DNA of 64,000 nucleotides from Gonapodya prolifera JEL478 (lineage: Eukaryota; Monoblepharomycota; Monoblepharidomycetes; Monoblepharidales; Gonapodyaceae). The position numbers and the translations under genes were made by a program. The notes beneath the pieces were generated by a model. That model saw only the letters and a program-made list of their open reading frames with translations. It was not told the origin of the DNA and did not search any database. Positions within the stretch are counted from its first letter, which is position 1, and every line of letters starts with the position of its first letter. Below are positions 12,220-23,123 of the stretch, piece by piece. Location: the NCBI GenBank assembly GCA_001574975.1, contig KQ965736.1, positions 189,725 to 253,724 of the forward strand, read 5' to 3'.

Positions 12220-14181
12220 TCACTCCACACGGTCACAACGGAACTCCGCGTCTCTCTTTCCTTTCTCGCACTCTAACTCCCGCTCCACCTCCCGCAGCAC
12301 TCGCTCCATCCTCTCTAGTGCCGTGCGAAGCGTCTCCCAGTTATCAGGCGAAAACACAATCCGAAACCAACCCATATCTCGACAGTAGAACGCCTCCCCG
12401 AGTGCTATGTAGACGCCAGCTTTCAAAAAGCGCTCCCAGAGGAGTCGCTCGGCTGCTCGAGAGGGTTGAGGGTGCTAAAAAAAAATCGGAGTTGCAGGCA
12501 GAACGAAGGCGACACCGCGTGCATCTGGTCACCCACCGCCCATTCCTCATCGTACCACTTTGGCATCACCATCTCGGCTCCCGTCTTTGCCGCTCTTTCT
12601 TCCAAATCTAAACTTGCGCATGTCCCACCCAGCAAAAGCACCCATCTCCTCAAATCGACCCAAACAAAGAACCCTGCCGACGCAGGTAGGTACCCAATCT
12701 TTCGCTCATCAAGCCATGCCGAAAATTTACTGTGGATGTCACGAAGCCGCAATGCGTTGTTGCGAATATGGGAATCGACAAACGTGCGGTCGGAGAGGAA
12801 TTGCGTCATGGCAGAGTCCGTCGCGTTCGAGATGTTGTGGAAGAAGTAAAGTGAGCCGAGAGCGGATTGAACTTGTTGTGAGCGCGTGGCAATGACACCA
12901 ACACGGAGGCCGTTCATGCAGAAATCTGGTTTGGAGGGCGAATTCAACATTACCGTCGCTTCATGCCACTCTTTTCCAGGACAATACCTTTACTCATTCC
13001 ATATAGGACGTGCACCTTTTCTTTAGGCAATCCGTCAGGGAGATCCATCGACAGCATGCTCTTAAATTTAGGAAGGCCTGTTGAACCATACTCGCTCAGC
13101 GCATAAATCTCATCCGAAACGAGATGCAGTTCCCTTTCGGCGCAGAATGTGGTCATTTCGCGCAGCTCCTCCTCGGAGTAGCAGTCCGCAAAGGGGTTGC
13201 CCGGGTTGCACATGAGGAGAGCGCGCACGGTTTTGCCCTTGGATATGGCTGCGTCGTACGCTCGGACCGCTGCAGAGAGAGACCAGCGGAAGCGGGAGTG
13301 GTAGGAAGAAGCCGACGAGGACGTAGATGATGGAGAACCATGACGAGAAGGAAGCGGGGAGAGATTGATGGGGTAAGGCTGTGCTAACGCAATGAGAAAC
13401 GGCATAGCAAGATCACGATCCGCAACTACTCACCTCCACTCCCGACTGGAACTTCAAATCAGTCTCAAAACCTCCGTAGTAGGGCGCCGGCACGAGGAAC
13501 ACGTCACCCGGGTCGGCTAGCACTTGGCCGATTGCTGATATGCAAGACCCGCAGCCTGCGAACACGGCGATATCTTCAGGTGAGAGAGCGGGGGAAGCGT
13601 TGAAGCGGGTGTTGAAGAGGTTCGAAAAGCACATGCGGAGCGGGAGGGAGCCTTTGGCTGGGCCGCTGGTGTTCGATATGGGTTCAGAGAGCGGAAAATA
13701 GGGCGAAAATGAAAAGCAAAACTAACTATGAAAGTAGAGATGTGCCAATTCGAAGCTGCGTGGGCGGTTACATTGTAAGGTTGGATTGTAAACGGAGTGA
13801 AAAAGCTCACTGTGGAAGGGGAGTTGAGCTTTTGGATGACCTCTAAAGGCAAGTGAGCATAGTTAGAAGACCGAGAGTGGGTAATCGTCCAGTTTCTCCA
13901 TCTTCCTGGTGGGAGGTGGAACGATCGCAACGATCGGACATTTTCCCGACGAGGCACGCTTCCAATCGGTTCGCCACGAGCTCAAAATCGTCAGCCGCGG
14001 ACTCACCTGGCCACATGAGGCGGTTTTCTGCTGTGCCCAAGTTGATGATCCCATCACAGTTGGTGTTTGGGCAGTATGCGTTGTCTGCCCACCGATTTAA
14101 GCCTTCGCCGAGGTAGGACACGAATTCGACGTTTTGTGCAGATCGTTTGGAGAGCTGGACGACTGGAGATGGTCCAGACAT
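12220..14181 (-). CDS. ACC-synthase-like PLP-dependent aminotransferase (class I/II)
   Basis: Fold-type I PLP enzyme resembling 1-aminocyclopropane-1-carboxylate synthase and related fungal aminotransferases. Multi-exon: exon 1 (14007-14181) carries CDGIINLGTAENRLMW. A small exon at 13811-13842 gives EVIQKLNSPST. Later exons give GPAKGSLPLRMCF, AVFAGCGSCISAIGQVLADP, VPAPYYGGFETD, CNPGNPFADCYSEEELREM and VSDEIYALSEYG. The join over a short intron just above 12950 restores the PLP-lysine motif GMSKDFCMNGLRVGV. The last exon has ERFLKAGVYIALGEAFYC and DMGWFRIVFS, the substrate-carboxylate region with its Arg. Some middle splice sites between 13640 and 13810 are uncertain. Whether it makes ACC or acts as a general transaminase cannot be decided from sequence. 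Confidence 0.85.
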
Positions 14182-14570
14182 GGCCGGTTTGGCGGATGGT
14201 AAATTGTGGGGAAACTCTTTCAGGCACCGTGTGTGTAATCAACTTGTGGACCCTTAGTTTTCGCCCTCTCTTCTTTCACATTCATATTGAAGGAAGTATC
14301 CACGGTGAGCAAGTGAGAAGGAACGGTACATTAGTGTTGGCCTTGATTGAACATCTGGTCGATTGAAGTTGGCAACTTTGGGTGCGTCTCCATCTCAAGC
14401 ACGATTTTTGAGCACCAATGTGCAGATCGCGTTGCTTTCTGGCAAGCTAAATCAATTGAACTCAAAGTAATGAATTGAGGAGTAGAAACTGAATTCTGCC
14501 ACACTGTTCACAATGACCGCAGCAGAACGAGGATCACACACCAACTGGCAGAGGGCAGCAGCGCGCGGTA

Positions 14571-14946
14571 ATGGCGAACATCCCGGACTTCCGCAAGATC
14601 TACCAGGAGTTCCGCTCGCTCGACGAGGAGAAGCACATCACAAACTCGGCCGTGTTCAAGTTCGCCTGCTTCATTCTCATCTGCCTGGCCATGAACAGTG
14701 GGTGCTGCATGCTCTGTCCCTGCTATCTGCACCTACAATGTGTCTCAATCTCCACCCTGCGTGCTCAATGGTTTTTCTTTGATGCACAACTCAAGTTGGT
14801 CGCAGGAACTCCTTCAACGACGCGCATGCCGATTGAGCCCCGCCATCCTCGCATTTCCTCCTGTTCTCTCTCTAGGTGCCACTACGAAGGGGCACAGGAA
14901 GGGGAGGAGGAAGGGGTCATACGAGGGTATGGCAGTACGTCAATAA
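14571..14946 (+). CDS. Small single-pass membrane protein, unknown
   Basis: Exon 1 (14571-14697) reads MANIPDFRKIYQEFRSLDEE followed by a hydrophobic helix (VFKFACFILICLAMN). A donor at 14698 and a strong pyrimidine-rich acceptor ending near 14874 give a second exon with a very basic tail (ATTKGHRKGRRKG) and a stop at 14946, about 64 residues. An earlier acceptor near 14810 would give a different tail. The short charged amphipathic N-terminus and single helix would suit a small subunit of a membrane complex, but I recognise no family. Confidence 0.45.
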
Positions 14947-15147
14947 TAATGGGTCCCTTCTGGAATTGCAGGAGTTCATTTCCTGGCACTGGACACTACT
15001 AGTACTGTAAACATACAAATGATTATCACGTTGATGTACATAAAGATTCAAATTCTCTCCCTAAGAGGGTTGCTTACGTGTGGTGCCTCCCTCAAACCGT
15101 ACTGCAACCTGGGACCAAATTCGGGGGAGCAATCGCAAAGCTACGAG

Positions 15148-17699
15148 ATGCCCAAGGAAAAGCGGAAACAAGGACTGCCACGAAAGGATAAAGGCGCCAA
15201 AGTTCGGGCGGCAGATCGCCTCGATCGCTTGGAATCATTCCTCGGCATCGACAAGAGCACTTCTCGCCCAGAACAGAATCGCAAAGACTGGTCCACGGTA
15301 CCAGATCCTGAATCGCACATCATCGGTATTCTCGATGGCACCCTTTCGTCATCTGTGTTTCCTGCAGCGGTCGCCAGAAATGGGCCGCTCCTGGATTTCA
15401 CCACGATGTCATCACATCCTCTTAACCTTGGACGGCCAACCTACTTCCCACCCTTTGAACCTACCATCAGTACACCGCCGCTGACACCAGAGTCTGCCAG
15501 CTCCTTTTTCGACGCGGCGGCGTTTCTCCCGCCCGAACTGAGGGCGCTCATGGACCCCTCCCGCCATATACAACGACCCGTCACCATCTTCGACGACCTT
15601 CCCCCCCTACCCGACGTTGAAACGTGCAACGACCTTCTCAACATTTACTTCAACGATCCTATACGTTCGGCATTCGCGATTCTTCATCGGGAGCGCTTTT
15701 ATCGCGGAGCTCGATGGAGCAACACTTCTTTGCTCATGAGGTGCGTTCCCCATCCCAAAATTAAACAGCACAGGACGAATAAGCAGACCTCGCTCATCCC
15801 ACCACCCACAATTTCAACACCCGTAGCACCCTTGCCGTCGCCTGTATGTCACACCCCTCACCAACCTTCCACACGGGACACCGCAACGCCCTGGCATGGC
15901 GATTAGTTCGACTTCTCCCCCAAGTCCTCTCACAACCCGCGACGCTCGACACGCTGCAGACGTTGTGCCACGCTGTGCTGCTTACCCTGTCCGCGGTCCA
16001 TGTGGACCCCGTCGTGTGGATGCTCACGCAGTGTGTCAGGGTAATGCGGGAGAGTGCCGGGATCGGCTATGCGGCGGACGATAGGTGGACAAAGGTGGAG
16101 GAGCTCAAGAGGACCATGTGGTGCATCACCTTTTTGGACAGGATCGTCACGGCGTGGAGGCCCTTGCAGGAGTGCGGGGTGAGGTATGAAGAAGTCGCAG
16201 GGTTGCAGTTGTGAGTGTCGGCAAGTGGTGCTTTGGTGCTATGCCTTTTCTAACCCCCGAATCCGACCGCGAAGACCCTGCCACACAAGCACTTGGGCCT
16301 TGGACGAGATCGTCACTGCGACGAATACCCCTACGTTGGATTCATTCTTCGACCCGGAAGTATGGCCCATGGAGTCTACGCGAGCAGCTAAACTGGAGTA
16401 CTTTCCTCTGGCGATGTGCCTGCAAGTTCAGTGCTTAGGGCATGTGATTGATTATGTGGGTTTCACATATTCACATATGTTCCCACGTGCGACACTCGGA
16501 ACCAACCAGTGAAATGGTAAAATTTTCTTTACTTCAGCGCGTCCACTGCACCAGATATGGAGTCATTCCGGGCACCGCAGGATCCAGCACGATCCCTCCG
16601 CCGTCCCTCCTGGGCACAGTCGACACCCTACCCGGTGCGCTCCAAACTGCTGTCGACCTGAACAACGCTACACACCTTGCCATGACGACATGGTACGCTC
16701 GTTTTCACGCCTCGTTGGGGCTGGACGCGCCTCCGATTTCGAGCATGTATGAAGCAACAGTGGAGACCAATGTGACACACCGGCACCCAGTCATGATGAA
16801 GTCTCCGATTGCTCTCGCACTCTTCATCCAGTACCATGGGTTGTGGGGATGGTGGAACTCGCCCATCCCACCCACTGGAGAAGGTGGATCGCCCAACCCC
16901 ATAGATACCTTTGGGTTCGACAACCACAAAAAGGGCTCACCCCGATTTATAAGGGACTGGGTGGCAAGCCCCGCATTTGTCGCCTGCCTGGAGCACGCAC
17001 GGATCGCCACAGGCGCGCTGGAAGACTATCTGACGCTCTACGGGAACTTTTCGCTAGCTGGTGTGCACCAGTCAAGCTGGGGTTTCTGTTTGGGAATGAG
17101 TGTCATCCCACTTATCATTGCTATGAGGGAGGCCCTGTTGGAGTTCAGGCGGTCGGCTGATGACCGACAAGTCTTTGGAGCCCCGATTGATCACGAGCTT
17201 ATACTGCGCCAGCTTTTCGAACAGACGCGTGCGCAGGTGCGATTGATTGTGCACGCGCTACGGAAGCTTTCGCCCACCGCAAGTGGAAGCTCGCGCGGAT
17301 TAGGTGAGCTCTTCGCTTGCAGATTTCGAGCACTATTAGAAAACTAACCTGCATGTGTCAGCCGCCGCGCGTCTCATTGAGCGTCTGTTCAACAACATCG
17401 TTGTGCAGGAGTCTGAGTCATCTGATCAAGTTGTCAATTGGATCACGGAGAAGGGCGGAACCGTCGTATGGAGCATGGTCGCCGTGGGATTTGGGGTTGC
17501 TTTGTCCTCTGGTGTGCCAGAAAACCCGCCTCCACAGATTACTTTGGAGGATCGTCAGCGATCTGTCATTGCCGCGATAAAGGATCCTTTAATAGAAGCT
17601 GGCACCACCCCGGATGCTGTGATAGACCGGAGCTTGATTGTCCTGACTTCTGATTTTGCGTCCGTTGGTGCAAGGAGATTTTACAATGATAGCAATTAG
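15148..17699 (+). CDS. Fungal-specific transcription factor domain protein
   Basis: Regulator of the Zn2Cys6-associated fungal_trans family. From the ATG at 15148 the protein opens with a basic stretch (MPKEKRKQGLPRKDKGAKVR) and a short coiled linker (ADRLDRLESFLG). The middle-homology region follows: TCNDLLNIYFNDPIRSAFAI, then LHRERFYRGARW; later STLAVACMS, VHVDPVVWML and VEELKRTMWCITFLDRIVTA. Exons 15148-15740 and 15827-16210 join in phase; further exons run to the stop at 17699 (the join near 17300-17360 restores GLAAARLIERLF). The end is DRSLIVLTSDFASVGARRFY. No CX2CX6C cluster is visible upstream in frame back to 15019, so either a further 5' exon was missed or this member lacks the DNA-binding cluster. 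Target genes unknown. Confidence 0.8.
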
Positions 17700-17964
17700 C
17701 AAACAACACGTGACCCATTGCCACAGTCATGAACAAAGTACCAGTATAAAAATACATACACTAATCTCCCCCCCTTCTTCTCTCCTCCACCACTCTTTTA
17801 CAAGATAATTTTATTTTGAGATCGCATCTTTGAAGTTCCAACATCATAAATCTGCTAATTACAGTTCACGCGATTGACAGGTCGACCATCAAAAGATCGG
17901 CTTTGTGGTGAAGTCCAGTCTCGTCATCTTAACAGGGCGTAAATGGAATTTATGGAATGTACAT

Positions 17965-20697
17965 ATGTCACACCTGGAATTTACCACCAGAGTTGAAGCG
18001 AAGACCCTCACTGGCCACATACCAGCACCAAACGAAGAGATTTCCTCGTCTACAATAGACATCGCTGGAGTTTACAGCGCATCTGCAAGCATCGACAAAA
18101 TGGTCGAAATGATGGAACGCAATCGCACTGCAAAGCGGAGACGGCTCAGTCTGGAGAACGTTACAGTCACGGAGCTGCAGTCCACCACGCTCGCCACACT
18201 CCACGACAAGGACTCCTCCGCGGCAGAGTATGAGGGGGAGGTAGGCACAGCGACGAGCTCAACCGAGCTGTGGAATCCGGCCAAAAACTACGAAACTGAG
18301 AGCGAGCTCGACACTGCAGACTCGGACATCTACGCCGATGTGCCCTACATTTTGGGTGGAGACGTCAAGCAGTGAGTTACTCCCCTTTCTCCGTGCTCGC
18401 GCCACGTCCCGCAAAAGTAAAACTCACATATTGTTCGCCCGAAGGTTTCGGTCCCACCTCATCGTCAACTTGATCGAAAACATGTGGTTTGTCCACGTCA
18501 TCGTTATACTTGGCTGCTCGTACGTCATGACCTTCTACTTGCCACAATACTACATTGGTGAGCCTTCTTTCCTCCAGTCATCCCACCTTTCCCTCCTTGC
18601 ACACGTCGCATTGATCACCCCACACCCCATCGCACCACAGACGACGAAATCTGGAACTACTCCTGCTACTGGAAGCTCTCGTGGCTCCTCCCACTTCCCT
18701 ACACCCTCATCTGTTTCCTTGGCCTCGTGCTTCCCTTCCGCCCCGCGCCGACACCGGACCCGGCCGCCCAACGCGTCATGCGCCGCCGCCGCCTGGACAA
18801 CTTGTACGTGTGCATTGTCACGCGGGGTTCCAACGCCGAGTCCGTGCACCGCTCGTATTACAGTATGCGCCATCTCGAAACCGTACACCCCGCTGTTCGC
18901 GTCCATGTCCTCACGGACGAGCCGTATTATTACCCAAGTGTCGAGTGCTGGAGCTGCCCAAAGGAGTTTGTCCCCCAGCGCGCAATGTACAAGGCGCGGG
19001 CGCTGGAGTGGTACAGGAGGGTCTTAAAGTTGACGGAGTACGATTGGATCTTGCATCTTGATGAGGAAAGGTGAATCGACGTGTGGTTTTGTGAGCGTGT
19101 GGGATAGGACGATGGAGCTTGGAGGATGTATCATAAAGGGGTGCGGAGGGAGGATGTAGGCTGGATATGATGTGATTGCAGGGTGGAGGATGGAGAGGGG
19201 ACAGGTTGGAGATTGTAAGCGGAGAGACTAGAGACTGGAAATTGTGTGATTGGAGGGTAGAGGTTGTAGGCGGGACTGGTTGGAGGTTGTAGGTGGAGGG
19301 GAACGTGTTGGATTTTGGGGCGGCAAATTGAGGTTGCAGGCTGGATTGAGTGGAGGTTGGCGGTTCCATAAATCTGCTTGGTTCAATGTAGCTGCTTGAT
19401 TTACTCACATCCAACACTCTGTCACAGCGTCATTGACTCGTACAGCCTCACCAAAGTGCTTGAATGTGCGTTTCATCGTTGTTTTTCCCTCCCACCACTC
19501 ATTCACTCACTCTCCTCACCAACCTCGCTCGCCTCCCAGTCATCTGGTACTCCCCCTACACCATCGGCCAAGGACCCATCCTCTACAACCACCACGCGTA
19601 CTGGACGAACCCCTTCTTCACCGTGGCAGACGCCATCCGTGTCGGCGACGATATTGCACGGTTCCACCTCCAGTACACGTACGTCCACGTCCCCGTGTTT
19701 GGCGCTCATGGGAGCTTCTTGTTGACCAATGGAGCGGTGGAGAATAGTGTTACGTGGGATGTCGCGAGTGAGTAAAAGGGGAGCGCGATAGCGAGGGTTT
19801 GGGCGATTGGACGCGTTCGGGTGGTATAAGAGTCAGAGTCGTGCTGCAAGCGCTGCGATGTTGGAAGTGGTGGGCTAATTTGAAAGTCGGAGGTTGAAGC
19901 TTGGGGCTCTAAGGTCGTCGGAGGTTGCACACGTCGAGGCTGTATGAGCGTCGCACGTCAGATGTTGGAAGCGTTGGGGCTGTACGAGATTATGCGCATG
20001 GGCGAAACCCTTTCTGTAACACACAAAGTAACCCACGCCCTTACGCGCTCGCCCCCTCAGGTCTCACCGAAGACTACGCTTTTGTTAACCGCGCCTGGTC
20101 CCTCGGCTTTCGGTGCGGCGCTATACCCGCCATCGTGCGCGAGCAGAGCCCCACCACTCTGGCTGACTTCCTTAAACAACGGCGCCGTTGGTACGTCGGG
20201 ATCCGCCGCCTTCCCGGGTTCCTCCCCAAGTTGTGGAACTTTTTCTGGACCATGGGCACCCTTGCGCTGTACGGGACAGTCGCGTCAGTCATTCTGGGCG
20301 TCTACGTGCCCCTTGGCACTCCGCGGTGGTTGGGCGCGGTCAAGGACTTTTCGTTCGTGGTGTTCGTGTATTTGTATGTGGTTGGTGAGTTGGCATGGGC
20401 AGACCTGGTTTTATCGCTTGGAGGGTGAACATGTCACTCACACGCAAATACATTCACCACCAACCCGAATAGGAATCTTCCTGCAAGACGTCGACGCCGG
20501 CTATTGGCCCCCCAAAGTCATTCTGCACATTATTGCAACATTCTTCTTACAGTTCGTCGCGTGCGTGGTCGAGTGCGTCGCCGTCATGTATGCCATTTTC
20601 TCGCCCCCGGCAGGGTTCGACGTGAGTGGTGCGGTTGGGACTTTCTGTGTTGGTTGGGCGATAACGGAACTTGTTCTCACAGATTATAAGGAAATGA
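17965..20697 (+). CDS. GT2 glycosyltransferase, egghead (beta-1,4-mannosyltransferase) type
   Basis: Membrane glycosyltransferase related to animal Egh/BRE-3, which extend glucosylceramide with mannose; the fungal substrate is unknown. Eight exons join in phase: 17965-18371, 18445-18557, 18641-19070, 19428-19465, 19540-19767, 20061-20384, 20473-20621 and 20683-20697, giving 567 residues. After a Ser/Glu-rich N-terminus of about 150 residues come two TM helices (NMWFVHVIVILGCSYVMTFY; LPYTLICFLGLVLPF). The catalytic domain follows: NLYVCIVTRGSNAESVHRSY, MYKARALEWYRRVL, the acidic motif WILHLDEES, QGPILYNHHAYW, FHLQYTYVHVPVFGAHGSF, LTEDYAFVNRAWSLGFRCGA and the QxxRW signature KQRRRW. Two or more C-terminal TM helices follow. 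Introns 3 and 5 are unusually long (357 and 293 bases). An in-frame ATG at 17905 could extend the N-terminus. Confidence 0.9.
19080..19380 (+). repeat. Degenerate G-rich minisatellite inside an intron
   Basis: Intron 3 of the egghead-type gene (19071-19427) contains many imperfect copies of a roughly 12-20 base G-rich motif resembling GGTTGGAGGTTGTAGG, with diverged spacers. Similar wording recurs more weakly in intron 5 (around 19870-19930). Other introns of this gene are about 60-85 bases, so the repeats explain the extra length. Confidence 0.65.
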
Positions 20698-20905
20698 GCC
20701 CCCTTTTTAGGGCAATAAGTCTTCATATTCGGTTTACAATGTGTTCTTGTAGTTTGTGTTGTTGAATGATGAACTCTTGGAGACCGGTTGCATGACACAT
20801 CGTTGTCGCAGACCCTTCTCCTTTTGGACCCGCATTGTCTCGATCAAAGCCATCCCCCGTCCGAGCATACCCTCCTTTCGTCATTTTCAGATCCAATCGA
20901 CCCCG

Positions 20906-23086
20906 ATGGCTGCAACATCCTCATCAGAGAAGATAATCTCCAGGGATTACGATGTAATGGCTCGGCCGATTTGTTTCCTGATTCTACGATCCGATCCAGT
21001 TACGCTTCCGCTTGCTGTTTTCTCCCTGCTCTGCTAGTCCGCAATCAAATTCTTGAACACGTCCCAGACCAACGCCGCGCTCCTGGAGAACGTATCTCGA
21101 TTGGGCAAGGCCATGAACGAGCATAGTTTACCAGAAATGAGAGCGTTTCTCGAGAGAATCGGGTATAAGGCGAGTTGGTGCTGGAGGAAAGAACTGGTCG
21201 AGTTGGCCTTTACGTCGCCTTGGATCGCAGCCTTCGGACCTCGACAAGTTGAACATCATCCATGTCGCCGGGACAAAAGGAAAAGGATCCACGTGCGCAT
21301 TTGTTGACTCGATTCTGCGCCACGTCGAAGTTCCATCCGCCCTGTCCAAGACAGCAGAAGGGTCTTCTGGCACCCGTCGCGCCAAGGTCGGAATGTATAC
21401 AAGTCCTCACCTCGTGGAAGTCCGGGAACGGATCAAGTTGGATGGGAAGTCGATCAGCAAGGACTTGTTCGCACAATATTTTTTCGATGTTCGGGACCGC
21501 TTGGAAGCTACGAAGGTGCGGTCGCTGTACGCGGTTTGGAAGCCCGATACCATCCCTTGACCTTTTTACCATGATAGAGTGGCGCTGATGGTGCTGCCGC
21601 AGTCACAGTACCCCAATACTTCAGGTTTCTCACTTTGGTCGCGTTTCACACCTTCATGCAAGAGAACGCGAGTACTTCAGATTGACACACGATGTTCAAC
21701 TGTGCTCAAGGGCTACTTATATTTGAAATCTCTAGGTGGATTTCTTGGTCCTCGAAGTCGGCGTAGGGGGGGAATACGACGCCACCAACGTCGTTGAACG
21801 GCCTGTAGTGTGCGGTATATCCGCACTGGGATACGACCATCAAAACGTTTTGGGAGATACTTTGGAGGAGATTGCGTGGAATAAAGCTGGAATCTTCAAG
21901 GTTCGCAAGACACAAGAAGCGTGAGAATGACTTGAAATTCACGAAACCGTCTCTTTCCCAAGGAAGAATGGAACACCCGCCTTCACGCTCGCTCAGCCAG
22001 AAAGTTGCATGGAAGTGATTCGGGAACGTGCAAATGAACGAAAAGTGGTAAGTCGGTTTCGGCCCTCTTGCGGGTTGTGGGATGTTGACGTTTTGCGACA
22101 CAAACTTGTTTGAATAAAGGGAGGTTTAAGGGTTCCCAATCCGATTACTGCATACCCTGAACTTGATAAAGTGGAGCTCGGTATGTTAATTTTGCTGCGA
22201 AGTATGGAATGTGTGACAATTGGCCGTGATTAAATGCAGGACTGATGGGGGAGTTTCAAAAGTCAAATGCTGCCCTCGCAGTATCTTTAGCGACCACGGC
22301 GCTCTCCTGCTTTGCTGGAACGCAATCAGGGATCTTGTCTCGCAATCCCGCGAAGTCGATTCCACTCTCCTTGGCCCCCGGTTTCAGAGTCGGTTTACAG
22401 AACGCGAAATGGCCAGGACGTGCACAGAAAGCCACATTCTCCCAATACTCCGAAATCGTGTGGTACCTAGATGGAGCGCATACGGTTGAAAGTCTCGATG
22501 TACGTTAAGCTTAGAATTTTATTTTTGCTGTTGCGCTAACCTCAAAGTGAGTTCCGTAGGTTTGTGCAGACTGGTATCTATCGCAAAATTTGAACTCCAA
22601 ATCAGAACAACACATTCTTGTGTTTAATTGCACGGGGCAGAGAAAAGCTGGCGTAATAATGGCCCCGCTTGTGCGCTTAAATGGGCGAATCAATTTTCGC
22701 ACCATCCTGTTCACCACGAACGTGCCCTTTAATGACCCCGAAGGAAGTAAAGGTGTGTCATTTGCTGCTCGTGTTTTCCTCGAATCAACTCACTAAGTTT
22801 TTTTTTCAATTTTCTTTTTTTCGTTACGTTTCCACAATAAGATAACATACGTGTTGGAGCTGCCCTCGACACTTCGCACCAATCAGCTTTGGCGAGCACA
22901 TGGTCTTCGATGTGTGAGAAGGAGGGAATTCCAACTGGACAGACAATAATTTCCCCTTCCGTGGAGGCCGCATTCTCCATAATATCCGATTTAAAACGGG
23001 GAAAAGAGCCCACTAATGTTTTAGTCACAGGTAGCTTGCACTTGGTAGGCAGCGCCCTTGCTGTAGCTCAATTTAGCATTGACTAA
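20906..23086 (+). CDS. FPGS: Folylpolyglutamate synthase
   Basis: Adds glutamates to folates so that they are kept in the cell and used by one-carbon enzymes; yeast counterpart Met7. Ten exons join in phase: 20906-20953, 21038-21169, 21231-21515, 21578-21667, 21736-21900, 21967-22047, 22120-22180, 22240-22499, 22560-22752 and 22842-23086, giving 519 residues. Family motifs: [15 protein letters not shown], the P-loop [65 protein letters not shown] and, near the end, [13 protein letters not shown] and [14 protein letters not shown]. Two introns (21170-21230 and 21668-21735) begin GC rather than GT; only these keep the frame and the motif spacing. The short N-terminal exon gives no clear mitochondrial presequence. 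Confidence 0.97.
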
Positions 23087-23123
23087 TTTTAAAGATTCTC
23101 GTACAATATTGTATCATTTCTTT

